A DNA stretch of 64,000 nucleotides from Flavobacterium piscis (GTDB lineage: Bacteria > Bacteroidota > Bacteroidia > Flavobacteriales > Flavobacteriaceae): NCBI RefSeq assembly GCF_001686925.1, contig NZ_LVEN01000001.1, positions 186,001 to 250,000 on the forward strand, in the 5' to 3' direction. Positions 18,148-25,502 of the stretch are shown here, in pieces. Position numbers and translations under genes: made by a program. Each line of letters opens with the position of its first letter. Positions within the stretch are counted from its first letter, which is position 1. Under the pieces are notes generated by a model. It worked only from the letters and a program-made list of their open reading frames with translations, was not told the origin of the DNA and did no database searches.

Positions 18148-18528
18148 ATGGAAAACAAATTAAAGCCGGGAATTAACCATATAGAATTTTGGGTATCAGA
18201 TTTATCAAAATCTATAAAATTTTATGATGATTTTCTTTCTGTCATTGGCTGGAAACAAATTAGTGATGTTTCTTTTTCAAATGGCTCGTTGGTCATTTAT
18301 TTTATTGAGAAAAAAAATATTATAAAAACAGAGTCCCTTGGAGTCAGGCACCTATGTTTTCAGGCTACCCAAAAAGAACATGTTGATAAGGTATACAACA
18401 TATTGGCAGCATCAAATGCAAAATTTATCCGGGGCCCTGTATTGATGCCGTATTCCAGGGAGTACTATACGGTAGATTTTTATGATCCCGATGGGCAGGT
18501 TTTAGAAGTAGCGCATACACCCTATTGA
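18148..18528 (+). CDS. VOC (glyoxalase/bleomycin resistance/dioxygenase) family protein
   Basis: Protein of 126 residues with a single vicinal-oxygen-chelate module: GINHIEFWVSDLSKSIKFYDDFLSV at the start and YYTVDFYDPDGQVLEVAHTPY at the end, giving metal ligands His10, a mid-protein His (GVRHLCF) and Glu near the C-terminus. It could be a lyase, dioxygenase or binding protein. In this operon it probably acts on the same compound as the flavin and NAD(P) enzymes. Confidence 0.88.
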   Translation: MENKLKPGINHIEFWVSDLSKSIKFYDDFLSVIGWKQISDVSFSNGSLVIYFIEKKNIIKTESLGVRHLCFQATQKEHVDKVYNILAASNAKFIRGPVLMPYSREYYTVDFYDPDGQVLEVAHTPY

Positions 18529-18608
18529 ATGCAAATAAAAGTATTAGGCTGATGTTTTTGATCATCTTAGTACTGGATAATAAATAACATAAGTAAAATA
18601 AAAATAAT

Positions 18609-19487
18609 ATGAATAATAAAATATTAATTACAGGGGCTACAGGGAATTTAGGAGGCCTTATAGTAGCGTTATTGCTGCAAAAGACTAAAGCTGAAAATAT
18701 TGCAGTAATGCTCAGAAATGATAAACATGCAGAAAAATATTCCAACATGGGGGTTGATATACGTATTGGGGATTATGATAATCAAGCGTCAATGACGCAG
18801 GCATTTAAAGGTGTTGATAAATTATATTTTATTTCTAGCCCGGATCTGGAGGCTCGTTTAGTTCAGCATAAAAATGTAGTTGAGGCTGCAAAAGAAGCAA
18901 AGGTAGGACATATAATCTACACAAGTTTTTCAAGAAAGGATCAATCTGCCGGGCATCCACTTTTCACACTTGCTCAAGGGCATTTAATTACAGAAGAAGC
19001 GATAATAGAATCAGCAATACCTTATACAATATTATTGAATAATTATTATATGGAAGTTATTCCTTTGTTTGCGGGAGAAAATATACTTAGCAGCAAAACA
19101 ATTTATTTTCCGGCATTAGATGGTAAAAGTGGATTTGTTGCCAGAAAAGATATCGCAGAACTTTCAGTAGAAATCCTCGTTACTGAGGGTCATGAAAATA
19201 AGTTTTATGAAGTAAGCGGTGAAAAAGCCTATAGCTTTGAAGAGGTTGCAGAACTTATCTCTGTATCCAGCGGAATCAATATTAATTATGTATCACCAAT
19301 GGAAGAGGATTTTAAAAAGGCGCTGAAAGATTTTGGCGTGCCGGATTATGCAATAGAATTAAGTGTCTTATCGGCAAAGGCCATTGTGGAAGGGGAGTTT
19401 GAAAAAACGTCAGATATCTTTCATAATATAATGGGGAAAAAAGCTACTAGTCTTAGTGAATTTATATCCGAAAAATATGGCGTATAG
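18609..19487 (+). CDS. NAD(P)H-binding NmrA-like SDR (quinone reductase type)
   Basis: Protein of 292 residues starting ILITGATGNLGGLIVALLLQ, the glycine-rich motif of atypical SDRs. VDKLYFISSPDLEARLVQHKNVVEAAKEA matches the QOR2/NmrA group, where NADPH reduces quinones. YxxxK is absent, as usual for the group. It lies 80 bp downstream of the VOC gene on the same strand. Confidence 0.88.
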   Translation: MNNKILITGATGNLGGLIVALLLQKTKAENIAVMLRNDKHAEKYSNMGVDIRIGDYDNQASMTQAFKGVDKLYFISSPDLEARLVQHKNVVEAAKEAKVGHIIYTSFSRKDQSAGHPLFTLAQGHLITEEAIIESAIPYTILLNNYYMEVIPLFAGENILSSKTIYFPALDGKSGFVARKDIAELSVEILVTEGHENKFYEVSGEKAYSFEEVAELISVSSGININYVSPMEEDFKKALKDFGVPDYAIELSVLSAKAIVEGEFEKTSDIFHNIMGKKATSLSEFISEKYGV

Positions 19488-19519
19488 CACACAAAGAGTT
19501 TAATTAAAAATTATAAAAG

Positions 19520-19855
19520 ATGGATATAGAAAAAATTATTGACCAATGGATTTTAGCCAGCAATAATTATGATACAGAAAAATATTTGGAATTTTACGAT
19601 AATGAAGCCGTTCTGGATGATGCATCGGTAGGCAGGAAATTTGTAGGGATAAAGGGTATTCGAAATTATTTTGAAAGTTATTTTATTGGTTATCAAACGC
19701 AGACAAAAAAAGTGAATTTAAAAGTTAAAGATGATGCCAATGCCTATTTGGAGGTATTGTTTCTAGGTGATTTTCCTGAGGGGGAGATTGGCGGATTTTT
19801 TGATTTTAAGTTTGAGAATGGCAAAATTATATTCATTTCAGCAGATTTACTCTAG
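19520..19855 (+). CDS. SnoaL-like / NTF2-like protein
   Basis: Protein of 111 residues with the cone-shaped NTF2-like plan: helix EKIIDQWILASNNYDTEKYLEFYDNEAVLDD, then GIKGIRNYFESYF and four beta strands. Such domains are small-molecule isomerases, hydrolases or binding proteins. It is the last gene of the operon and a terminator follows 36 bp later. A second NTF2-like gene is at 21148 on the other strand. Confidence 0.8.
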   Translation: MDIEKIIDQWILASNNYDTEKYLEFYDNEAVLDDASVGRKFVGIKGIRNYFESYFIGYQTQTKKVNLKVKDDANAYLEVLFLGDFPEGEIGGFFDFKFENGKIIFISADLL

Positions 19856-19891
19856 TATAATTATCCTAAATTCTAAAGTAAAATTAATTAT

Positions 19892-19925
19892 AAAGGCAGT
19901 CTGTTTATTTAGGCTGCCTTTTTTA
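19892..19925 (+). terminator. Intrinsic terminator at the end of the TetR operon
   Basis: AAAGGCAG pairs with CTGCCTTT across an approximately 14-nt loop, followed by T-rich sequence. Confidence 0.8.
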
Positions 19926-20014
19926 TTCTTATGAATTTCAGGCTGTTAATTATTTAATGTTTTGCTCTTTATAAATAAGTAGTTTCGATAGCTTCAGACG
20001 ATAATCCGCGACAA

Positions 20015-20905
20015 TTACACAGCAGCATTCTTTCTGAAAGCACTTGGTGTAAGATTCATGTTTTTCTTGAAAAATTTGATAAAATTCGAAAGATCCTCAA
20101 ATCCAAGTGACCAAGCTATTTCCATAACATTCCACTGGGTATCCTGAAGAAGTATCTTAGCTTCCTTTATTATCCGATCTGCAATTAGCTGTGTTGTAGT
20201 TTTATCAGTAACCTGTTTTAAAGAACGGTTAAGGTGGTTTACATGTACAGATAATGCCTCGGAAAATTCTAGAGGATGTCGTAAAATCATTCTATGAGAA
20301 GGGCTTAATATTGGAAATTGGCCCTCAAGGAGTTCCTTAAAATACGCCGTAATACGAATTGAACTGTTAGATTCTCTGATTTGCAAATGAGCGACCGGGC
20401 GAATTTTCAGCGCATCAAGGATTATTTGCAATACCCTGTTTCTTAACATATCATACTTGTAAATAAAATCAAGTGTTATTTCCTGTTCCATCTCCTTAAA
20501 CAGCTGTGTGAATGAATTCATTTGAGAAGCAGTTATCTCTGTAAGCGGTGAGACTTCCGGATCGAAAACGGGGTAATTGGTAATATTGATAAACTGGTCA
20601 AAAAAGTCGCTTGTAAATATGCACAGATAGCCGGAATGCTGCCTGCCAAATTGTTCGAAGCGGTACACCATATTGGGCCGGGAGAAGAGAATTGCATACT
20701 CTTTAAATTCAAGTACTTTATCTGCATAACAAACACGGTTATGACCATGGTGAATACTTATTTTATAGATTCCCTTTGTGTTATAGGGTTGGCAGGTAAA
20801 ATTTTGTTCATTAGCAGGAACAGGTATTACCTTGAAGAAGCTGGCCTTTTCCTGCTTTATAATTTCACCCTCGTTGTGTGTAATTGGTAAGTCTTGTCTA
20901 CGCAT
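20015..20905 (-). CDS. AraC family transcriptional regulator
   Basis: Protein of 296 residues with a cupin-like N-terminal half (IYKISIHHGHNRVCYADKVLEF...) and two C-terminal helix-turn-helix units (EALSVHVNHLNRSLKQVTDKT and QWNVMEIAWSLGFEDLSNFIKFFKK), ending TPSAFRKNA. Its promoter carries a perfect copy of the operator also found before the TetR gene, overlapping the -7 region, so the TetR protein probably represses it. It faces the redox operon tail to tail. Confidence 0.92.
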   Translation of the reverse strand: MRRQDLPITHNEGEIIKQEKASFFKVIPVPANEQNFTCQPYNTKGIYKISIHHGHNRVCYADKVLEFKEYAILFSRPNMVYRFEQFGRQHSGYLCIFTSDFFDQFINITNYPVFDPEVSPLTEITASQMNSFTQLFKEMEQEITLDFIYKYDMLRNRVLQIILDALKIRPVAHLQIRESNSSIRITAYFKELLEGQFPILSPSHRMILRHPLEFSEALSVHVNHLNRSLKQVTDKTTTQLIADRIIKEAKILLQDTQWNVMEIAWSLGFEDLSNFIKFFKKNMNLTPSAFRKNAAV

Positions 20906-20916
20906 TGCTAATGTTC

Positions 20917-20934
20917 TTGAAACGATTGTTTCAA
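20917..20934 (-). promoter_or_regulatory. TetR operator-like site 4 in the AraC promoter
   Basis: TTGAAAC-GATT-GTTTCAA, a perfect 7-bp inverted repeat with 4-bp spacer, and the best copy of the motif. On the minus strand it overlaps the -7 box TAATTTTG (complement of 20932-20939), 12 bp before the ATG. Confidence 0.65.
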
Positions 20935-21147
20935 AATTACATAAAAAAAGAGTTCAGTCATAGCGAAAAAGCTAAAACTATACAGCTTGTGCGTAGTTTT
21001 AGCTTTAAAATTTGTGTGGTAATATTATACTTTTAGAAAAAGACAACCTTTATCTTAATTTTTTACCATCATGGCTGTTTTTTACAGTGTCGATGTAATG
21101 AAAGATAGGGTATTTCTGCCCCTGATAATAATTCGCAGTCTTTTCTT

Positions 21148-21618
21148 TTAGATGCCGGTAAGCACAGTTGGGTCGCCTGTACGCCAGACGTTGTCGATAA
21201 TTACGTGCTGGATGACCCAAATATCTCCCTGTCTTGCTAATTGTACGTCATAACGATTTTTCATAAGATAGTGACGCGTGTGATCATTTGCAGGTACGTG
21301 CTGCGCTTCCATCAGGGCATCCAGTGTAGCCTTGTCACCGTCAATGCTCACTCTTGGATTGCTTAGAGAATGAGTGGTATCGATTTGGCCCAGAGATCCC
21401 ATTAAAGCTTCAACGATAGTTTCTCGTCCTTCCAGCACTGGATACTCAAAACCCGCTTTTTTTCCTGCAGGTCGAAAATCAGATACTGCATCTGTTGCAA
21501 AGGCAGATAAAAGAAGATCTTTGTTTCGCAAGTCAAGCCCTGCGGCAAATCTGTAGAGTGCCTCAACTACTGCTAGCTTATCTATATTTTCCTGAATTTT
21601 TGTAGATTGGATTTCCAT
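21148..21618 (-). CDS. SnoaL-like / NTF2-like protein
   Basis: Protein of 156 residues with a nuclear transport factor 2-like fold: helix DKLAVVEALYRFAAGLDLRNKDLLLSAFATDAVSDF, then GRETIVEALMGSLGQIDTTHSLSNPRVSIDGDKA and DVQLARQGDIWVIQHVIIDNVWRTGDP. This is the polyketide-cyclase/dehydratase-like SnoaL_4 pattern. It is a lone gene on the minus strand upstream of the AraC gene, with a 240-bp gap. Confidence 0.85.
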   Translation of the reverse strand: MEIQSTKIQENIDKLAVVEALYRFAAGLDLRNKDLLLSAFATDAVSDFRPAGKKAGFEYPVLEGRETIVEALMGSLGQIDTTHSLSNPRVSIDGDKATLDALMEAQHVPANDHTRHYLMKNRYDVQLARQGDIWVIQHVIIDNVWRTGDPTVLTGI

Positions 21619-21639
21619 TGTATTAAATTTTAAAATTAA

Positions 21640-22011
21640 CTCTGCAAATTTCGGTATTAGCTAATCGAAAGAATGGGCATTTTCAAACCATTAATCTGCA
21701 AAATCAAACAATACATTTGTACTAACTTTTGAAATTACTATTGTTAAAAATAGAAAATATAAAAATTGCAAAATAGAGTTATTTTAGACAAGGAAATTCC
21801 TTCTTAATTATTGGTGTTTTGTGTTAATTAATGCAGCTTCGAACCTAAATTCTATAAGGCTTGTTTTCTGCGGAATATCCGGTTTTCAAAAATACCATGT
21901 GCCATTATTTTGCCAAAAGCTTAGAATGGCGAAGTATCTTTAAAACCGCCCTTAAGCTTTTGTGGCAAAAAAGGTATCCACTCCATTCAGGTCTTGCCAA
22001 AAAATCTCCAC
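21640..22011. other. Gene-poor spacer before repeat copy 2
   Basis: AT-rich. It contains a large inverted pair around 21917 and 21953 (AAAGCTTA / TAAGCTTT) with about 30 nt between the arms. No gene seen. Confidence 0.4.
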
Positions 22012-22430
22012 CCATTCTCTATAAGGTCTTTCTCTATGTCCTTGCCCATTATGTCTTTGGGGCCGCTTTGGGGTTCCTTATAGGGGTTCTGCGGTCGTAG
22101 GGGCTGGGTATTTTTGGCTTTGGTTTTTGGGGCTTTGATTTGGTTTTGGGAATTACGGTGGTGCTTTTGGTAATTTTGGGTTGTATGGGGATTTTTTATT
22201 TTGTTTTTTGAATTAGATTATTGCTGTTTTTTTTAAAGGGGTGTCTGGGGCAGGTTGGGTGGTATGGGCGTGCTTGTATTTGCACTTTGTTATCAGGCTT
22301 GTATGTAATATTATTTTTAGATTTAGTATTATTTTTTTGGAGCTTTTTCCCGCTATACGTTCCAATCTTTTGTGCCGAACACCGGCAAAAAAGGGATTTC
22401 CACTGCTATCGGGGCTAGGGTAGACTTAAC
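22012..22430 (+). repeat. Interspersed repeat copy 2
   Basis: Shares CATTCTCTATAAGG and the following 200 bp with copies 1 and 3, and carries the structured module at 22339-22430 without arm inserts. On the minus strand the PYD...NPYKEP-type frame is broken by single-base changes near 22095. The 100 bp before it (TTCAGGTCTTGCC near 21980) resemble sequence at 34280 upstream of the mobilization island, which ties the repeats to that element. The long tail of copies 1 and 3 is missing. Confidence 0.7.
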
Positions 22431-22615
22431 TTTTTGCAGCAAAAGCGAACGCGGCTCATTTTCTGCTATGATATTTTTTACATTATAAAAATTGGGGATT
22501 CAAAACTTTAAGCAATAGAGATATGCTGATTAAGCACAGTGTAGTTGCAATAAAATTTTTATTGGAATGATTTTAATTATTTGTAAATTAGGGTCTAATA
22601 AAAAAACAACATGAT

Positions 22616-22945
22616 ATGGAATCGCATACACTTGTTTTGTCAACGGCAAAGGTTCTCATACCTGAAGTAACAACAGTTGATTTTGTCACCACCATTATTA
22701 ATCGAGGATTGTCCCAAGTTGAATATTTCGGGGTGGAGATTGATAACCACTGCGACATTGTCAGCGAGGACATGGAGGCGGTAAGCCGCGAAATCTGCTA
22801 TATTGATATCCATTTTGATTCCGAGCAGAGCATTGCTTATGATGCCGTGAGTGAAACCGAAGTACACCAGATGGCGCTCGATTTGCTTAAGGAATGCCGC
22901 GCGGAGATCAGGACAGATTCGAAAGATATAACAATATACCTATAG
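22616..22945 (+). CDS. Hypothetical protein
   Basis: Soluble acidic protein of 109 residues, no signal peptide or membrane span. It starts MESHTLVLSTAKVLIPEVTTVDFV. I do not recognise a family. It is well spaced behind repeat copy 2, uses ordinary codons, and runs in the same direction as two further small genes. Related proteins seem common in flavobacterial accessory regions, but this is an impression. Confidence 0.6.
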   Translation: MESHTLVLSTAKVLIPEVTTVDFVTTIINRGLSQVEYFGVEIDNHCDIVSEDMEAVSREICYIDIHFDSEQSIAYDAVSETEVHQMALDLLKECRAEIRTDSKDITIYL

Positions 22946-23050
22946 CAAAGGGATGCGCGATGGTATGGATTAGCTTTTTTTGCTGCCTGCAATTGAAAAT
23001 ATCGCTGCTTTTAGGTATGGATTTACATTTAATTTAAAATATTTTACAGC

Positions 23051-23515
23051 ATGAATATTGATTACAAGGACACTAATTTTTTTAACACTGATTATATATT
23101 TCGAATTCAGACCTTTGAAAAGTACCTGGCCAGTTCAATGGCATCAGAAGAGCATTATGCCAATTATAAGGCCGGACTGATACCTAATATTTTTTACGCA
23201 CATAACCTGCCGGCAGTTTTAGGTTTGTTCAGAAAGGAGTTCCTTGAGGTTAAGGCTGGAATAGAAAGGTACGAGCAGGATAATAATAATGATTTTCCCA
23301 TGTTGAAATCCTTTATCAATACCGAGAGAAATTTACGAGCAGTTCTCGACGATGGCCAGCTACAGGATTACACAGCACTTTTGGAGCGTTCATTTGATAA
23401 TCAGAAAACAGATGCGAATGGCGCAGCAGTAAGCCGATTTTTCCTGGCAACACCGATATTAAATACTTATATATTTCAGGTAGAAAAGGTATTTGGCAAA
23501 GGTATTCTGGATTGA
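23051..23515 (+). CDS. Hypothetical protein
   Basis: Protein of 154 residues, helical and soluble, starting MNIDYKDTNFFNTDYIFRIQ. It contains RNLRAVLDDGQLQDYTALLERSFDN. No recognised domain. It is 105 bp behind the preceding hypothetical gene on the same strand. Confidence 0.6.
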   Translation: MNIDYKDTNFFNTDYIFRIQTFEKYLASSMASEEHYANYKAGLIPNIFYAHNLPAVLGLFRKEFLEVKAGIERYEQDNNNDFPMLKSFINTERNLRAVLDDGQLQDYTALLERSFDNQKTDANGAAVSRFFLATPILNTYIFQVEKVFGKGILD

Positions 23516-23624
23516 TTTTAATAATTATTGAAAACTCTTCGGGCAAATATTGTGCTGTTTGGCAATCTCATTATTGATCTACAAGACACCAATTTTCCAG
23601 CAATTAAACAATAAACAAGGACTC

Positions 23625-24065
23625 ATGAATCCAGATGACGGTATAGAAAGATTTGCTCTGGCGCAGCAGAATGTTTACCTCCAGGCTTTGAATGAAATCA
23701 AAAACGGGAGCAAGCAGAGTCACTGGATGTGGTTTGTCTTTCCCCAAATCAGGGGCCTGGGTTTTACAGACTATAACATATATTATGGAATTAAGGACCT
23801 AAAGGAAGCCCAGGAGTTTCTCAATGATCCGTTGCTTGGAAAACGCCTTATTGAAATTTCACAGGCGGTTCTTTCCCAAAAGGGAAAAACAGCCCTTGAA
23901 ATTTTCGGCAGGCCCGACGACAGGAAACTTAAATCCTGTATGACCCTGTTTGGCCAGGTCCCAAATGCAAATCCTGTTTTCCACAAAGTATTGGACAAAT
24001 ATTATGGGGGATTGAAAGATGAAAAAACTATAGCAATACTGATGTCCCAGGATAATATTAACTGA
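23625..24065 (+). CDS. DUF1810 family protein
   Basis: Protein of 146 residues from the ATG at 23625; a longer frame begins 25 codons upstream but adds non-conserved residues. The family phrases RFALAQQNVYLQALNEIKNG, HWMWFVFPQIRGLG and KLKSCMTLFGQV are present. DUF1810 proteins (calpastatin-like in old annotation) have no established function. Ordinary length for the family. Confidence 0.85.
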   Translation: MNPDDGIERFALAQQNVYLQALNEIKNGSKQSHWMWFVFPQIRGLGFTDYNIYYGIKDLKEAQEFLNDPLLGKRLIEISQAVLSQKGKTALEIFGRPDDRKLKSCMTLFGQVPNANPVFHKVLDKYYGGLKDEKTIAILMSQDNIN

Positions 24066-24124
24066 AATTTTTAACAAATAAGCATCACAATGAAAGCAGG
24101 CGGGATCGTATGCAAACTATTAAA

Positions 24125-24571
24125 TTATAAATCAATAAGAGTAAGTTTTACTTTCTCAAGATAATCATCCTGTATTTTGGTGAGTTCAGCGTTAAGTTCC
24201 TGCATTTTTGCCCTTACAATTGTATTGCGCTTTTCCTGTTCCATTTTATAGCTTTCAGCTTTTTGTTCAGCAGTTTGTTCAATTTCGATTTGGTTAGAAT
24301 CTGAGTGCTGGTCATCTGTGCTTGAAATTTCTAATTCTTCACTCTTTTGCTGTTCCCATCTTTGAAATTTCGCCTCAGCATAGGCGTTGTACAGGTATTC
24401 ATAAAGGATTCCCTCGCATCTGTTGAAGTGTTCCCATGGAATAGGTTCCTCCTCGGTCCTCTCATTGGGATAGGTGTAGAGTATAATTTCCATACGCGAG
24501 AATAAATCCAATTTATAATAATCAATAAACTGCTGATTGGTGACTCCTTTAAAATAATCTATTTCTTCCAT
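24125..24571 (-). CDS. Hypothetical charged coiled-coil protein
   Basis: Protein of 148 residues with a Gln/Glu/Lys-rich second half (EIEQTAEQKAESYKMEQEK...) that should form a coiled coil. The N-terminal part holds WEHFNRCEGILYEYLYNAYAEAKF. It starts 11 bp after the SRAP gene on the same strand, so it is probably co-expressed with it. No family recognised. Confidence 0.6.
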   Translation of the reverse strand: MEEIDYFKGVTNQQFIDYYKLDLFSRMEIILYTYPNERTEEEPIPWEHFNRCEGILYEYLYNAYAEAKFQRWEQQKSEELEISSTDDQHSDSNQIEIEQTAEQKAESYKMEQEKRNTIVRAKMQELNAELTKIQDDYLEKVKLTLIDL

Positions 24572-24582
24572 GGCTATATTTT

Positions 24583-25206
24583 TTAAACTTGAAATGCGAT
24601 AAGGTTCCCTTCATAGGGAAATGCAAAACCCTCGATTTTGACGGACTGGTCCAGCCATGCCGATTCATCATTTCTTTTAAGCATTATGGGCATTCGGTAT
24701 TTATGGTTGTGTACATAGGACATTATTTTATTTGCCTTTGTGGTAACCATTGTATAGGTATTTTTTATTTCGTTTGAAACAGGATCTGTCCACGAGGAAT
24801 ACAACCCTGCGAAGGTGAAGATTTCATCATCCTGTGAGTTGATCTGGTATTTATCCTTGCTTTTTCCTTTTTCATCATTCCAATGCCACTCGTAGTAAGC
24901 AGAAGCAATTATGAGACATCGGTTGTGTGTTATATTTTTAAAAGATGCTTTTTCGTCTATGGATTCAATCCGTGCATTGAGTGTGTTTTTTCTAAATTCA
25001 ATATCTTTTGCCCATGATGGAAGTAGTCCCCATGTATAGTCCGTGGTAATTAAACCGGGTGAGGAATTGAGGATTATTGGGATATTTGGATGCGCGAATC
25101 CATTTATAAAATCGGACTGAAGATAAGTTTCCTCGTTATCCACTTCTGCATTAAAACGTCGTTTTACATTTTCAATTGCCGCGGACTGCTGAACATAGTA
25201 ACACAT
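24583..25206 (-). CDS. SOS response-associated peptidase (SRAP/HMCES family)
   Basis: Protein of 207 residues. Cys2 follows the initiator Met (MCYYVQ), the residue that becomes N-terminal and cross-links to abasic sites in this family. Also present are WGLLPSWAKD, NARIESIDEKASF, the catalytic Glu in SAYYEWHW, and HKYRMPIML with the conserved His. It protects abasic sites in single-stranded DNA. It lies near the DnaE and Y-family polymerase genes, a common damage-tolerance grouping. Confidence 0.92.
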   Translation of the reverse strand: MCYYVQQSAAIENVKRRFNAEVDNEETYLQSDFINGFAHPNIPIILNSSPGLITTDYTWGLLPSWAKDIEFRKNTLNARIESIDEKASFKNITHNRCLIIASAYYEWHWNDEKGKSKDKYQINSQDDEIFTFAGLYSSWTDPVSNEIKNTYTMVTTKANKIMSYVHNHKYRMPIMLKRNDESAWLDQSVKIEGFAFPYEGNLIAFQV

Positions 25207-25293
25207 AATTTTTTGATTATTATATTATAGAAAATACACCTTATTTTAATAATATTAAACTTTTTTCGGGCAGTTTTGTCCATTGCCCTATCA

Positions 25294-25301
25294 TAGATTT
25301 G
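25294..25301 (+). promoter_or_regulatory. -7 box TAGATTTG
   Basis: Exact TAnnTTTG match placed 18 bp before the ATG at 25319; the -33 element is not clear. Confidence 0.4.
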
Positions 25302-25318
25302 CCACAAAAATTGTAGTG

Positions 25319-25471
25319 ATGAACCGGTATCAATTTGACGTAAGGCGCATTGAAAAACTGCTTTTGGAAAATCAACAAAGGAAAAATAATCTTTATCGGA
25401 AAAATACCAATAAACTGTTGGCCTTTTTGATTATTGTAATCTTCATATTTTTCACATTCTATCAAAATTAG
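25319..25471 (+). CDS. Small single-pass membrane protein
   Basis: Fifty residues: a basic N-terminal part (MNRYQFDVRRIEKLLLENQQ...) and a C-terminal membrane helix LLAFLIIVIFIFFTFYQ. It lies on the + strand in the gap between two minus-strand genes, and a TAnnTTTG box precedes it at the right distance. The frame extends 12 codons upstream through a TTG, but the ATG fits the promoter better. I see no family. Moderately likely to be real. Confidence 0.45.
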   Translation: MNRYQFDVRRIEKLLLENQQRKNNLYRKNTNKLLAFLIIVIFIFFTFYQN

Positions 25472-25502
25472 TTTATAATTGGGACTTTACATAAATAAAA
25501 AA

